Assembly: GCF_024346955.1 (NCBI RefSeq)
Contig: NZ_AP024883.1
Location: 744,001-808,000, forward strand
Source of the DNA: Vibrio mangrovi
Lineage (GTDB): Bacteria > Pseudomonadota > Gammaproteobacteria > Enterobacterales > Vibrionaceae
Length of the DNA: 64,000 nt
Direction of reading: 5' to 3'
Shown here: positions 43,989 through 53,662 of the stretch, piece by piece
Numbering within the stretch: position 1 is the first letter of the stretch
How the letters are laid out: every line of letters starts with the position of its first letter
Notes under the pieces: generated by a model
Database searches by the model: none
Seen by the model: the letters and a program-made list of their open reading frames with translations, nothing else
Told to the model about the DNA's origin: nothing
Translations under genes and position numbers: made by a program

Positions 43989-44068
43989 AGCTCGGAATAA
44001 GAGTAAAATTCCGGAGCTTTAAATTGGCACGAGACCCCAATCTGTTTTCAGAAAACAGTTTTTGGGGT
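43989..44068 (+). other. two hairpins between ffh and rpsP
   Basis: AGCTCGGAAT at 43989 pairs with ATTCCGGAGCT (one bulge) to about 44019; then ACCCCAA...TTGGGGT (44034-44068) with an inner CTGTTTT / AAAACAG stem. The second is followed by TAATTTTATT and may be an rpsP leader structure or ffh terminator. Confidence 0.5.
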
Positions 44069-44102
44069 TAATTTTATTATATAAGCAAGCAAAGAGGACG
44101 AT

Positions 44103-44351
44103 ATGGTAACCATTCGTTTGGCACGTCACGGCGCTAAAAAGCGTCCATTTTATCAAATTGTAGTTGCGGATAGTCGCAATTCAGCTACTGGTCGTTTCAT
44201 CGAGAAAGTAGGTTTCTTTAATCCTACTGCATCAGGTCAGGAAGAAGGTCTACGTCTGGATCTTGATCGTGTAAACCACTGGGTTGGACAAGGTGCATCT
44301 CTGTCTGATCGTGTAGCTAAGCTAGTGAAAGACGCTCAGAAAGCGGCTTAA
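44103..44351 (+). CDS. rpsP: 30S ribosomal protein S16
   Basis: 82-residue S16, beginning MVTIRLARHGAKKRPFYQIV, needed for 30S assembly. AAAGAGGACG precedes the ATG. First gene of rpsP-rimM-trmD-rplS. Confidence 0.98.
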   Translation: MVTIRLARHGAKKRPFYQIVVADSRNSATGRFIEKVGFFNPTASGQEEGLRLDLDRVNHWVGQGASLSDRVAKLVKDAQKAA

Positions 44352-44373
44352 TCTATCTGTAGATGACTAGTAA

Positions 44374-44928
44374 ATGTCGATGGAAGGCAAAGACACGATG
44401 AGCGAGCGTGAAAATAAAATTGTTGTCGGTAAATTCGGTTCTACTTACGGCATTCGCGGTTGGCTTAAGGTTTTTTCCTTCACAGACAATCCGGAAAGCA
44501 TTTTTGATTATAGCCCTTGGTATATTAACCGTAAGGGAGAGTGGATTGAGTACAAAATTGAAAGCTGGAAGCGCCATAACAAAGGGATGGTGGTGAAGCT
44601 GGAAGGGCTGGATGTTCGTGAAGACTCCCACCTTTTAACCAATTTTGAAATTTCAGTTGACTCTGCATCATTACCTGAACTGTCAGAGGACGAGTTCTAC
44701 TGGCGAGAATTATTCGGTATGCAGGTGATCACAACAGGTGGTTACCATCTGGGTGAGGTTGTTGACCTCATGGAAACCGGCTCGAATGATGTTCTGGTTG
44801 TGAAAGCGAATCTGAAAGATGCTTTTGGACAAAAGGAACGTTTAATTCCGTTTCTTGAAGAGCAAGTGATTAAGAATATTGATCGCGAAGCTCAACGGAT
44901 CGAAGTTGACTGGGATCCTGGATTCTGA
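44374..44928 (+). CDS. rimM: Ribosome maturation factor RimM
   Basis: Helps mature the 30S head by binding S19. It has 184 residues with VGKFGSTYGIRGWLKVFSFTD and a C-terminal PRC-barrel (IPFLEEQVIKNIDREAQRI). A later ATG (44398, MSERENK) is an alternative start. 22 bp after rpsP. Confidence 0.95.
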   Translation: MSMEGKDTMSERENKIVVGKFGSTYGIRGWLKVFSFTDNPESIFDYSPWYINRKGEWIEYKIESWKRHNKGMVVKLEGLDVREDSHLLTNFEISVDSASLPELSEDEFYWRELFGMQVITTGGYHLGEVVDLMETGSNDVLVVKANLKDAFGQKERLIPFLEEQVIKNIDREAQRIEVDWDPGF

Positions 44929-44953
44929 TTCCGGGGAACAGAGCGAGAGAGTG

Positions 44954-45697
44954 ATGTGGGTTGGCGTAATTAGCCTTTTTCCTGAAATGTTTCGTTCTGT
45001 GACCGATTATGGAGTCACAGGTCAAGCGGTAAAAAAAGGGTTATTATCAGTTGAAGTATGGAATCCAAGAGATTTCACTCATGATAAACATCGTACTGTA
45101 GACGATAAACCCTATGGGGGTGGCCCCGGAATGCTCATGATGGTTCAGCCTTTGCGTGATGCCATTCATGCGGCGAAAGCGGCAGCTCCCGGTAAGGCGA
45201 AAGTCATATACCTTTCTCCACAGGGCCGAAAACTGGACCAAGGTGGAGTTGAAGAACTGGTGGCGAATGAGAATCTGATTCTAATTTGTGGTCGGTACGA
45301 AGGGGTAGATGAGCGTATTATTGAATCTGAAGTTGACGAAGAGTGGTCTGTCGGAGACTTTGTGATGACAGGTGGCGAATTGCCGGCAATGACAATGATT
45401 GATGCGGCCTCTAGGTTTGTCCCCGGTGTTCTTGGGGATTTCGCATCGGCAGAAGAAGACTCTTTTGCCAATGGATTGCTGGACTGTCCACATTATACGC
45501 GCCCGGAAATATTGGATGGAAAAGAAGTTCCAGCTGTATTGAAATCGGGAAATCATCAGGACATTCGCCATTGGCGACTGAAACAGTCGCTGGGCCGGAC
45601 TTGGCTAAGAAGACCAGAGCTCCTGGAAAACCTAGCTCTGACTGACGAACAGGAACAGTTACTGGTTGAATTTATTCAAGAATATCAATCTAAGTAA
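44954..45697 (+). CDS. trmD: tRNA (guanine37-N1)-methyltransferase
   Basis: Makes m1G37 in tRNAs, preventing frameshifts. It has 247 residues from the conserved start MWVGVISLFPEMF; the trefoil-knot SAM site reads ILICGRYEGVDERII and WSVGDFVMTGGELPAM. The start at 44954 has GAGAGAG upstream; the open frame reaches into rimM but without family likeness. Confidence 0.97.
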   Translation: MWVGVISLFPEMFRSVTDYGVTGQAVKKGLLSVEVWNPRDFTHDKHRTVDDKPYGGGPGMLMMVQPLRDAIHAAKAAAPGKAKVIYLSPQGRKLDQGGVEELVANENLILICGRYEGVDERIIESEVDEEWSVGDFVMTGGELPAMTMIDAASRFVPGVLGDFASAEEDSFANGLLDCPHYTRPEILDGKEVPAVLKSGNHQDIRHWRLKQSLGRTWLRRPELLENLALTDEQEQLLVEFIQEYQSK

Positions 45698-45739
45698 CTT
45701 CAATTAATTGAGTATCAGTTTATTCTAGGAAAATTAATA

Positions 45740-46093
45740 ATGAGTAATATCATCAAAGCTCTTGAGCAAGAGCAAATGAAACAAGACCTGCCTAAGTTTG
45801 CACCAGGTGACACTGTTGTCGTGCAAGTTAAGGTTAAAGAAGGTGATCGTGAGCGTCTACAGGCGTTTGAAGGCGTTGTAATTGCTGTACGTAACCGTGG
45901 TCTTCACTCAGCATTTACCGTTCGTAAAATTTCGAACGGCGAAGGTGTTGAGCGTACGTTCCAAACACATTCTCCAATTGTTGACAGTATCGAAGTTAAG
46001 CGTCGTGGTGCAGTACGTCGTGCCAAGTTGTACTACCTACGCGAACGTTCTGGTAAGTCTGCTCGTATTAAAGAGAAACTTGCTAAGAAATAA
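45740..46093 (+). CDS. rplS: 50S ribosomal protein L19
   Basis: 117-residue L19 (MSNIIKALEQEQMKQDLP, RVRKI-type core GEGVERTFQTHSP), at the 30S-50S interface. Last gene of the S16 operon, followed by a strong terminator. Confidence 0.98.
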   Translation: MSNIIKALEQEQMKQDLPKFAPGDTVVVQVKVKEGDRERLQAFEGVVIAVRNRGLHSAFTVRKISNGEGVERTFQTHSPIVDSIEVKRRGAVRRAKLYYLRERSGKSARIKEKLAKK

Positions 46094-46117
46094 TGCTGTC
46101 TTCAGACATGCGTTCTC

Positions 46118-46150
46118 AAAAAAGCGGAGCCATATGGCTCCGCTTTTTTT
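46118..46150. terminator. bidirectional terminator between rplS and degS
   Basis: AGCGGAGCCA / TGGCTCCGCT stem (46123-46144) flanked by A- and T-runs. Confidence 0.92.
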
Positions 46151-46193
46151 ATGCTTATGAGTGGGTTGGCTAATTACCCTCCGGGAATGAATA

Positions 46194-47258
46194 CTATTCT
46201 CTGGTATCTTCGGCAACGGTTACCGGAATGGTTATCTGCTTTCCTTTACGGATAACATCGACATGAATGATTGTTCCTGGTCGGAGATCGGTAACCAGAT
46301 CCATCACACTCTGACGCCCATTAATTTTTTGTCCATCAATTTTGATAATGATATCTTGCGGTTTAAAACCTGCGGAAGCTGCGGGACCATTGGGATCGAC
46401 GCCTAGAACAATGATACCGCCAATATGCTCATTTCCAAGAAGCCGGGAAGCTACGGAACTGATATCCTGACCGTCTATACCTATGTATCCCCGAATTACC
46501 CGGCCGTCAGCGATAATTTTTTCCATTATTTTATTGGCTAGTTTATAGGGAATCGCAAAAGAAATACCATAGGTTTCCAGGTCGGTTGCCTGTTGAAATG
46601 AAGCCGTGTTTATTCCGACAAGTTCTCCCTGAGTATTGACTAATGCACCTCCGGAGTTACCTTCGTTAATCGCTGCATCAGTCTGAATAAACGCCTGACG
46701 ACCATCAGCACTGATAGAAGAACGGCCTGTTGCCGAAATGATACCGAAGGTTGTTGTCTGGCCAAGGTTATACGGGTTTCCGATTGCAAGAACAACATCA
46801 CCTACCTGAGGAGAGTACTTCTGGTTCTGAGGTATGACGGGAAGGTTGGTATCTTCAATTCTCAGGACGGCAATATCTGTTCTTCTGTCTTTACCTACAA
46901 GCTGTGCAGCAGCTACCCGACCATCCTGAAGAGCGACAATAACCTGATCAGCCTGAGCAATGACATGGTAGTTGGTAATGATATAGCCTTTCTCACTAAC
47001 AATAACGCCGGATCCCAGTCCTTGCGTTGAAAGTTTAGAGCGATCATTTGCAGCGTATTTTCGGCTATAGATATTGACGACAGCCGGAGCTGCCCGACGG
47101 ACGGCCTGATTGAATGTGATTTGCAATGAACCGATATTCGTTGGCTCAGGCGTTATCTTTGGCGGAAAAATATGGCTTCTCAGAGAAGGAACGGAAACAA
47201 TAATAACCAGTGCGGTCACTAATCCGATTCCGACAGAACGAAGTAAGTAAGCTATCAT
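46194..47258 (-). CDS. degS: Envelope-stress protease DegS
   Basis: Inner-membrane-anchored serine protease that senses misfolded porins through its PDZ domain and cuts RseA to release sigma-E. It has 354 residues: one N-terminal membrane helix (about 4-24), catalytic His98, Asp128 and Ser202 (NEGNSGGAL), and one C-terminal PDZ domain. It follows the degQ-like gene on the same strand. Confidence 0.95.
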   Translation of the reverse strand: MIAYLLRSVGIGLVTALVIIVSVPSLRSHIFPPKITPEPTNIGSLQITFNQAVRRAAPAVVNIYSRKYAANDRSKLSTQGLGSGVIVSEKGYIITNYHVIAQADQVIVALQDGRVAAAQLVGKDRRTDIAVLRIEDTNLPVIPQNQKYSPQVGDVVLAIGNPYNLGQTTTFGIISATGRSSISADGRQAFIQTDAAINEGNSGGALVNTQGELVGINTASFQQATDLETYGISFAIPYKLANKIMEKIIADGRVIRGYIGIDGQDISSVASRLLGNEHIGGIIVLGVDPNGPAASAGFKPQDIIIKIDGQKINGRQSVMDLVTDLRPGTIIHVDVIRKGKQITIPVTVAEDTRE

Positions 47259-47334
47259 ATGCTCTCAATCCACACACTGAACCATAAAAAACATGTATAT
47301 AGGGTTGAAAGAATAGCACTGTCTGAATCAATAG

Positions 47335-47362
47335 AAAATGGGCCCTTCTTCAGAAAGGCCCA
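47335..47362 (-). terminator. probable terminator of the degQ-like gene
   Basis: TGGGCC / GGCCCA stem (47339-47362, 12-nt loop) followed on the minus strand by a U-rich tail, between degQ and degS. Confidence 0.6.
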
Positions 47363-47374
47363 ATAATTAGATAA

Positions 47375-48742
47375 TTAACGAATAACGAGATAGATTGTTC
47401 GATCACCACGTTGGATATTCAATGCGAGAATACTTGGCGATTTATCAAGGATCTTTCTCAATTCGGCAATATTTTTTATACGCTGACGATTCAGACCAAT
47501 GATGATATCACCTTTCTTGAGTTGGTATCCTTCAGCTGGTGAGCCTTTTTCAACATTAGTGACTTTGACTCCCTGAATTGAATCACCCGAAGTTGTATTG
47601 GATAATTCAGCACCTGATAACCCTTCGTGCAGGGCTTTGGCCTGGGTTTTTGTTTCATTCTGTTCACCCAGTGTCACGTTATATGTCATACTTTTCCCGT
47701 CTCTGAGTATGCCCAGTTCCACTTTTTTACCAGCTCCCAGAGTGGCAACTTTTGCTCTGAGTTCAGAGAAAGAATCAATTTCTTTACCATTAACGGAAAT
47801 AATAATATCGCCTGCTTTTAATCCTGCTTTATCCGCGGCACTATCAGGAACAACCTGGCTAATGAAGGCTCCTTTACTGGATTCATAACCCATTGCCTGC
47901 GCCAGTTCTGATGTGACCTCGCCACCCTGAACGCCAAGCATGCCGCGTTTTACTTCACCGTATTCGAGAATTTGGTCGGTGAGGTTTTTCATCATGTTGG
48001 CTGGGATAGCGAAACCAATGCCGACATTACCACCACTTGGGCCCAGTATTGCCGTATTGATACCGATAAGTTCACCTTTCAGGTTAACTAACGCTCCCCC
48101 CGAGTTACCACTGTTAATCGCGGCATCGGTCTGGATGAAATTCTCAAAGTTTTCAATATTCAGACCACTCCGCCCCAAAGCTGAAATAATCCCGGAAGTG
48201 ACTGTTTGTCCCAGACCGAATGGGTTACCAATGGCAACGGCAAAATCTCCGACGCGGATTTTGTCTGAATCTGACAATTTGATTTGAGTAAGGTTTTTCG
48301 CTTTTTCCAGTTTAACCAGTGCGATGTCCGACATCTTGTCGCCACCGACCAGTTCGGCTTTATATTCACGGCCATCGTAGAGTTTGACACGGATTTTGTC
48401 AGCACCATTAATGACATGATAATTGGTTACAACATATCCTTTGTCTGCATTAATGATGACACCGGATCCTAATGCTTTAAAAGGACGTTCCTGAAGTTGC
48501 TCGGTTGGAAAGTCAGGGCCAAAGAAAAAACGGAATTGCTCCGGAAGACGCTGGTGGGAGACTTGAGTTCCCTCTACTGCGATCGATACAACCGCAGGGG
48601 TGACACTATCCAGCATGGGAGCCAGACTTGGTAGTTGTTCTCCGTTTACGGCAATCGGTAAAGCTGCCGCTGCTGGCAGCGGGGTGATGATCGAACTAAT
48701 GCATAGTGATAGGGCTGTTAATGCAAGCAAAGGTTTTTTCAT
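47375..48742 (-). CDS. degQ: Periplasmic serine endoprotease DegQ/DegP-like
   Basis: Degrades or refolds damaged periplasmic proteins. It has 455 residues: a signal peptide of about 26 residues, trypsin-like domain with His109, Asp139 and Ser214 (NSGNSGGAL), and two PDZ domains. The short LA-loop and the position next to degS point to DegQ; vibrios often annotate this copy as degP. Confidence 0.92.
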   Translation of the reverse strand: MKKPLLALTALSLCISSIITPLPAAAALPIAVNGEQLPSLAPMLDSVTPAVVSIAVEGTQVSHQRLPEQFRFFFGPDFPTEQLQERPFKALGSGVIINADKGYVVTNYHVINGADKIRVKLYDGREYKAELVGGDKMSDIALVKLEKAKNLTQIKLSDSDKIRVGDFAVAIGNPFGLGQTVTSGIISALGRSGLNIENFENFIQTDAAINSGNSGGALVNLKGELIGINTAILGPSGGNVGIGFAIPANMMKNLTDQILEYGEVKRGMLGVQGGEVTSELAQAMGYESSKGAFISQVVPDSAADKAGLKAGDIIISVNGKEIDSFSELRAKVATLGAGKKVELGILRDGKSMTYNVTLGEQNETKTQAKALHEGLSGAELSNTTSGDSIQGVKVTNVEKGSPAEGYQLKKGDIIIGLNRQRIKNIAELRKILDKSPSILALNIQRGDRTIYLVIR

Positions 48743-48860
48743 CTTAAAACTCCTCTTTGAAAATCGCCTGTTGGTAACTATCTGATATCTTGATATAAAA
48801 GTTTCAACAGCGTCGGTGTTTTTTTAAGACTCAAAAACCTTAGCAAAGTTCACAAAAATT

Positions 48861-49310
48861 TTAACTCACCTGTGCGTTGACGATATCCTTTGAGTGAATG
48901 ATAGGCTTTTCTTCATCTCTCAGCATTCCTGAAGCTCCTAATGCGTAGTCTTTGGGTGGGAAATTCTGGTTTTGGGCATTTTGCGATTCAGTGTCTGGTT
49001 CTTTATGTTTGACGATTGTTTTGATAAATGGATTATCCTGCTCGGGAAGATTAGGGACGAGCTCTGAAGATGTTTTGGCTAAATGTTGATAGAGCTTGGT
49101 ATAATCTTTACCAATGATATCCAGCATTTCGGCTGTTTGAGCAAAATGATCCATGAGCTCCTGTCGCTGCTGTTCCAGAGCAAACTTTGCACTGTCCAGG
49201 TCTTTTTGTAAGGACTTCTGGTTTTTATACTGGGGGGTTGTCAGGCGAGCTATAACGACACCGACGACACATCCAATCAATAAACCTACAATTGTATAGA
49301 TCCAAGGCAT
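48861..49310 (-). CDS. zapG: Z-ring associated protein ZapG (YhcB, DUF1043)
   Basis: A 149-residue inner-membrane protein: one N-terminal helix (MPWIYTIVGLLIGCVVGVVIARL), a coiled coil (about 30-75) and a polar tail. Links cell division and envelope growth. Divergent from zapE, the common arrangement. Confidence 0.9.
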   Translation of the reverse strand: MPWIYTIVGLLIGCVVGVVIARLTTPQYKNQKSLQKDLDSAKFALEQQRQELMDHFAQTAEMLDIIGKDYTKLYQHLAKTSSELVPNLPEQDNPFIKTIVKHKEPDTESQNAQNQNFPPKDYALGASGMLRDEEKPIIHSKDIVNAQVS

Positions 49311-49460
49311 AACAGCTCCTTATCGTTGTTATTTAACATGTTTTTTACCAAAAGGTTACACATGCTCAAAGGACATGGTACTATGACTTCTTTAGCTGAT
49401 AAAGCAAAAAGCGTGTGTTGTACTACACACTTTCCTCTCTTCTTATTTTACTAGATATTT

Positions 49461-50564
49461 ATGACACCCAGGCAACGTTACGATCAGGATTTGAAAGATA
49501 GCAACTTTCAGAAAGACGAAGCTCAGTCACTTGCTGTCGATGCTTTAGATAACCTTTATCACCGCCTTCTCGCTTATCTGGAAAGACCCGTGGAAAAAGA
49601 GTCGATAATGTCGCGTTTTTTCGGGAAAAAATCCCGGAGCATCCAGCCGCCGCAAGGATTATATTTCTGGGGTGGTGTTGGCCGGGGTAAAACCTACCTC
49701 ATGGATACTTTCTATGAAGCTTTGCCGACACAGAAAAAGATGAGAGTACACTTTCACCGTTTCATGTACCGGGTTCATGAAGAATTAAAATTACTCCATG
49801 ACGTGAATGATCCACTGGAGCTTGTTGCTGATAAGTTCAGATCTGAGACAGAAATTATTTGTTTCGATGAGTTCTTTGTTTCGGATATTACCGATGCAAT
49901 GATTCTTGGAACGCTTTTCCAGGCTTTGTTTGCCAGGGGGATTATTTTAGTTGCCACATCGAATATTCCACCAGATAACCTGTACCGGAATGGGTTACAA
50001 AGAGCCCGTTTTCTGCCTGCCATCGAGTTGATCAAATCTCACTGCCAGGTGATGAATGTAGATAGTGGGATTGACTATCGGCTGAGAACTCTGGAGCAGG
50101 CAGAAATCTACCATTTCCCCAATGATGAACAATCGCGGAATAATCTGGAAGATTATTATCGCCAACTGATTAGTCATGAGTTGGACGTTGTTTCGGTGAT
50201 TGAAGTGAATCATCGGGAAATACCGGTGCTGAAAGCCGGGCATGGGGTGTTGTTTGCAACATTTGAGCAGTTGTGCCAGACCATGAGAAGTCAGAATGAC
50301 TATATTGAGATATCTCGTTTATACCATACCGTATTGCTGGCCGATGTGAAGCAGATGAATGTGTTATTAGATGATGCTGCCCGACGTTTTATTGCTTTGG
50401 TTGATGAGTTCTATGAACGCCATGTCAAATTGATCATTTCTGCTGAAGTGGCGCTGGATGAACTGTATCAAAGCGGGCAATTAACATTTGAGTTTCAGCG
50501 TTGTCGTTCCCGTCTGATTGAGATGCAAAGTCACGATTATCTGCTGAAAGAGCATTTGTCATAG
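49461..50564 (+). CDS. zapE: Cell-division ATPase ZapE
   Basis: AFG1-like ATPase acting on FtsZ under stress. It has 367 residues with Walker A GGVGRGKT and Walker B IICFDEFFVSD, then the arginine-finger region ATSNIPPDNLY. Followed by the rplM promoter region. Confidence 0.94.
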   Translation: MTPRQRYDQDLKDSNFQKDEAQSLAVDALDNLYHRLLAYLERPVEKESIMSRFFGKKSRSIQPPQGLYFWGGVGRGKTYLMDTFYEALPTQKKMRVHFHRFMYRVHEELKLLHDVNDPLELVADKFRSETEIICFDEFFVSDITDAMILGTLFQALFARGIILVATSNIPPDNLYRNGLQRARFLPAIELIKSHCQVMNVDSGIDYRLRTLEQAEIYHFPNDEQSRNNLEDYYRQLISHELDVVSVIEVNHREIPVLKAGHGVLFATFEQLCQTMRSQNDYIEISRLYHTVLLADVKQMNVLLDDAARRFIALVDEFYERHVKLIISAEVALDELYQSGQLTFEFQRCRSRLIEMQSHDYLLKEHLS

Positions 50565-50646
50565 TTCTTCCAGAAGATTGAAGGAATCTTGGGAGGAAAA
50601 GTGAAATTTTTGTCAGAAAAAAGATGATTTTTTCTACGCTCTTCTC

Positions 50647-50796
50647 TATAATCCTGCGACCCACCGTTACTGTAGGTCTGTTTTTTTTATTCAGACCGAG
50701 AGTGCCAACCACTCGAAGGGGTGATGACTGGGCTCTTAGACAGTGGGAGCATTTGCTCCTTGAAGTGTAAATTTTAAATAACGGGTTATTATTAGC
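50647..50796 (+). promoter_or_regulatory. rplM promoter -10 and structured leader
   Basis: TATAAT at 50647-50652 is followed by a leader of about 135 nt with GGTCTG / CAGACC (50675-50697) and GGAGCA / TGCTCC (50746-50759) stems. L13 is known to control its own operon through the leader in E. coli; a similar role here is inferred. Confidence 0.55.
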
Positions 50797-51225
50797 ATGA
50801 AAACTTTCGTTGCTAAACCAGAAACTGTAAAACGCGACTGGTATGTTGTGGACGCAGAGGGTAAAACTCTTGGTCGTCTGGCAAGTGAAATTGCATCTCG
50901 CTTACGTGGCAAACATAAAGCTGAATATACACCTCACGTTGATACTGGTGATTACATCATCGTTGTCAATGCAGAGAAAGTTACTGTAACAGGTAACAAA
51001 ACAGCAGCTAAGACTTATTACCGTCACTCTGAGTTCCCTGGTGGAATCAAGTCTATCACTTTTGATAAGCTGATTGACCACAAACCAGAAATGATTATCG
51101 AGCTAGCGGTTAAAGGTATGCTTCCACGTGGTCCTCTAGGCCGTGCTATGTACCGTAAACTGAAAGTTTACGCTGGCGCTGAGCACAACCATGCTGCTCA
51201 ACAACCAAAAGTACTAGACATCTAA
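50797..51225 (+). CDS. rplM: 50S ribosomal protein L13
   Basis: 142-residue L13 (MKTFVAKPETVKRDWYVVDA; KGMLPRGPLGRAMYRKLKVY), an early 50S assembly protein. Cotranscribed with rpsI. Confidence 0.98.
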   Translation: MKTFVAKPETVKRDWYVVDAEGKTLGRLASEIASRLRGKHKAEYTPHVDTGDYIIVVNAEKVTVTGNKTAAKTYYRHSEFPGGIKSITFDKLIDHKPEMIIELAVKGMLPRGPLGRAMYRKLKVYAGAEHNHAAQQPKVLDI

Positions 51226-51240
51226 TTGGGGATTTCGAAA

Positions 51241-51633
51241 ATGGCAGAGAATCAATACTACGGCACTGGCCGTCGCAAAAGCTCAGCTGCACGTGTTTTT
51301 ATCAAACCAGGCAGCGGTAACATCGTAATCAACAAGCGTAGCCTTGATGAGTACTTTGGTCGTCCAACAGCTCGTATGGTTGTTCAACAACCTCTTGAGC
51401 TGGTTGAAATGACTGACAAACTTGATCTGTACATCACTGTTAAAGGTGGTGGTATTTCTGGTCAGGCAGGTGCTATCCGTCACGGTATCACTCGCGCTCT
51501 TATGGAATACGATGAGTCTCTACGTCCTGCTCTACGCGCAGCTGGTTACGTGACTCGTGACGCTCGTCGCGTTGAACGTAAGAAAGTTGGTCTACGTAAA
51601 GCTCGTCGTCGTCCACAGTTCTCAAAACGTTAA
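51241..51633 (+). CDS. rpsI: 30S ribosomal protein S9
   Basis: 130-residue S9 from MAENQYYGTGRRKSSAARVF, with the C-terminal KARRRPQFSKR that contacts P-site tRNA. The start at 51241 has GGGG upstream; an ATG-less extension to 51226 is not family-like. 15 bp after rplM. Confidence 0.97.
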   Translation: MAENQYYGTGRRKSSAARVFIKPGSGNIVINKRSLDEYFGRPTARMVVQQPLELVEMTDKLDLYITVKGGGISGQAGAIRHGITRALMEYDESLRPALRAAGYVTRDARRVERKKVGLRKARRRPQFSKR

Positions 51634-51655
51634 TCGCGTTTTACATGTGGTTGCA

Positions 51656-51683
51656 AAAACCCGGCATATTGCCGGGTTTTTTT
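51656..51683 (+). terminator. terminator of rplM-rpsI
   Basis: AACCCGGC / GCCGGGTT stem (51658-51678) followed by a U-run. Confidence 0.92.
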
Positions 51684-51806
51684 ATACCTGCAATTTACCG
51701 GAGAGCTCATTTAGCATCGTTCGTTTTCTTTCCTGAAACCTGGTTGCCCACCAGAAAAAAGCATGAAAAAATGATAACTGTTATGGTTTTTCAGGAGAAC
51801 ATTTCG

Positions 51807-52400
51807 ATGAGTAATTCATCGTTTAACAATGATCGCAGACGTTTCCTAACTGCAACCACTGCTGTTGTTGGCGGTGTTGGAGTTGCTGCTGTTACTGTGC
51901 CTTTCATCCGGTCTTTGAATCCTTCTGAAAAAGTAAAGGCGGTTGGACAGCCGGTTGAAGTTGATATCAGTAAATTGGAAGAAGGGCAGATGATGCGGGT
52001 TGCATGGCGTGGCAAACCTGTCTGGATTATCCGGCGTTCTCCTTCTGTAGTCGCTGAACTGTCCAGCCATCACACTCGTCTCAAAGACCCTGATTCGATT
52101 CAGGCACAGCAGCCTGACTATGTACGAAATGTTTATCGTTCTCTGAAACCAGAATATTTTATTGCAGTTGGTGTTTGTACGCATCTTGGATGCTCTCCGA
52201 ACTATCGGCAGGATGCTTTGGGTACACAGAAGTCAGATAGAAATACCGGATTTCTTTGTCCTTGCCATCGTGCTGTATATGATATGGCCGGTCGTGTTTT
52301 AATCGGTGGGCCAGCTCCGTACAATCTTGTTATTCCCAGACATATGTATCTCAATGAACATAAAATTCTCATTGGTATTGATGAAAATGGAGAAGCGTGA
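51807..52400 (+). CDS. petA: Ubiquinol-cytochrome c reductase Rieske iron-sulfur subunit
   Basis: Transfers electrons from quinol to cytochrome c1 in the bc1 complex. It has 197 residues with a twin-arginine-type anchor (DRRRFLT then a hydrophobic segment), and the 2Fe-2S ligands Cys124/His126 (CTHLGC) and Cys151/His154 (CPCH region). I start at 51807, with AGGAGA upstream; the frame is open further but non-conserved. Its stop shares an A with the petB start. Confidence 0.95.
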   Translation: MSNSSFNNDRRRFLTATTAVVGGVGVAAVTVPFIRSLNPSEKVKAVGQPVEVDISKLEEGQMMRVAWRGKPVWIIRRSPSVVAELSSHHTRLKDPDSIQAQQPDYVRNVYRSLKPEYFIAVGVCTHLGCSPNYRQDALGTQKSDRNTGFLCPCHRAVYDMAGRVLIGGPAPYNLVIPRHMYLNEHKILIGIDENGEA

Positions 52401-53662
52401 TGGCAGTGAAAGAGTGGTTCGAAACCCGTCTGCCTGTGATTAATTTCTGGAGAAAGCATTTTTCTCAGTATCCGGTTCCTGGAAATATCAATTTTTGGTA
52501 CCTGTTTGGTTCGTTAGCTTTGCTTGTGTTGGTGAATCAGGCTGTGACCGGTATCTGGCTGACGATGAGCTATGTTCCTACGCAAGACAGCGCATTCGCT
52601 TCTGTGGAGATGATGATGCGGGATGTGGACTATGGCTGGCTCTTACGCTATATGCATACAACGGGAGCGTCCGCTCTGTTTATCGTCATTTATCTCCATA
52701 TGTATCGGGGGATTATTTATGGCTCTTACCAGCAACCCAGAGAGCTGGTATGGATTTTAGGGATGCTTACTTTATCTGTAGTGATGGCTGAAGCTTTTAT
52801 GGGATATCTACTTCCCTGGGGGCAGATGTCTTATTGGGGAGCTCAGGTTATTACATCTTTATTTGGTGCTATTCCTGTTGTAGGGGATGAACTGATGACA
52901 TGGATCCGGGGTGACTATATCGTTTCCGGTGTGACATTGGGCCGTTTTTTTGCCTTACATGTGATTGCCTTACCCTTGATGCTACTGTTTTTGATTGTTC
53001 TCCATGTGACTGCATTACATACAGTTGGTTCGAATAATCCGGATGGAACCGAGACGAAATTGCCGAAAGGAACAATGGGGAAAGGATATAAGCCACAGTT
53101 TGATTTCCATGACGATTATACCCGAAAATATGACTTGATTAATTCAGTCCCTTTTTACCCCTATGGATGTGTGAAGGATTTATTCGGAATAAGTATTTTC
53201 TTACTCTTCTTCTGCTATATCCTGTTTTTTAGTCCCGATGGTGGCGGATACTTCTTGGAGTCGGCAAACTTTGAGGCAGCTGACCCAATGACAACGCCTG
53301 AATCAATTGCTCCTGTCTGGTACTTTACGCCTTTTTACGCAATGCTACAGGCAATACCGAATAAATTGCTTGGTGTTGTCATGCTTGGTATGTCGGTTTG
53401 TCTGCTTTTTCTGCTGCCCTGGATTGATCGATGTAAGGTTCGGTCAATTCGTTATCGCAGTAAAATTCATATGTTTAATATTGCTCAGTTTGCCGTGTGT
53501 TTTATCGGATTGGGTGCTATGGGGGCGATGAGTGCGGATTTCTCTTTTCATACCGGTCTGGTGAGGGTATTTACACTTGGATATTTTATGTTTTTTGTTC
53601 TGCTGTTTTTTTACAGTAAACGTGAGAGAACCAAGCCGTTACCTGAAGGTGTTACAGGATGA
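52400..53662 (+). CDS. petB: Cytochrome b of the bc1 complex
   Basis: Membrane subunit with hemes bL and bH and the quinone sites. It has 420 residues, with the heme His pairs in MHTTGASALFIVIYLHMYRG and FFALHVIALPLMLLFLIVLHVT, and the Qo motif PEW-equivalent region before WYFTPFYAML. Start ATG overlaps the petA TGA by one base (ATGA-like coupling). Confidence 0.96.
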   Translation: MAVKEWFETRLPVINFWRKHFSQYPVPGNINFWYLFGSLALLVLVNQAVTGIWLTMSYVPTQDSAFASVEMMMRDVDYGWLLRYMHTTGASALFIVIYLHMYRGIIYGSYQQPRELVWILGMLTLSVVMAEAFMGYLLPWGQMSYWGAQVITSLFGAIPVVGDELMTWIRGDYIVSGVTLGRFFALHVIALPLMLLFLIVLHVTALHTVGSNNPDGTETKLPKGTMGKGYKPQFDFHDDYTRKYDLINSVPFYPYGCVKDLFGISIFLLFFCYILFFSPDGGGYFLESANFEAADPMTTPESIAPVWYFTPFYAMLQAIPNKLLGVVMLGMSVCLLFLLPWIDRCKVRSIRYRSKIHMFNIAQFAVCFIGLGAMGAMSADFSFHTGLVRVFTLGYFMFFVLLFFYSKRERTKPLPEGVTG

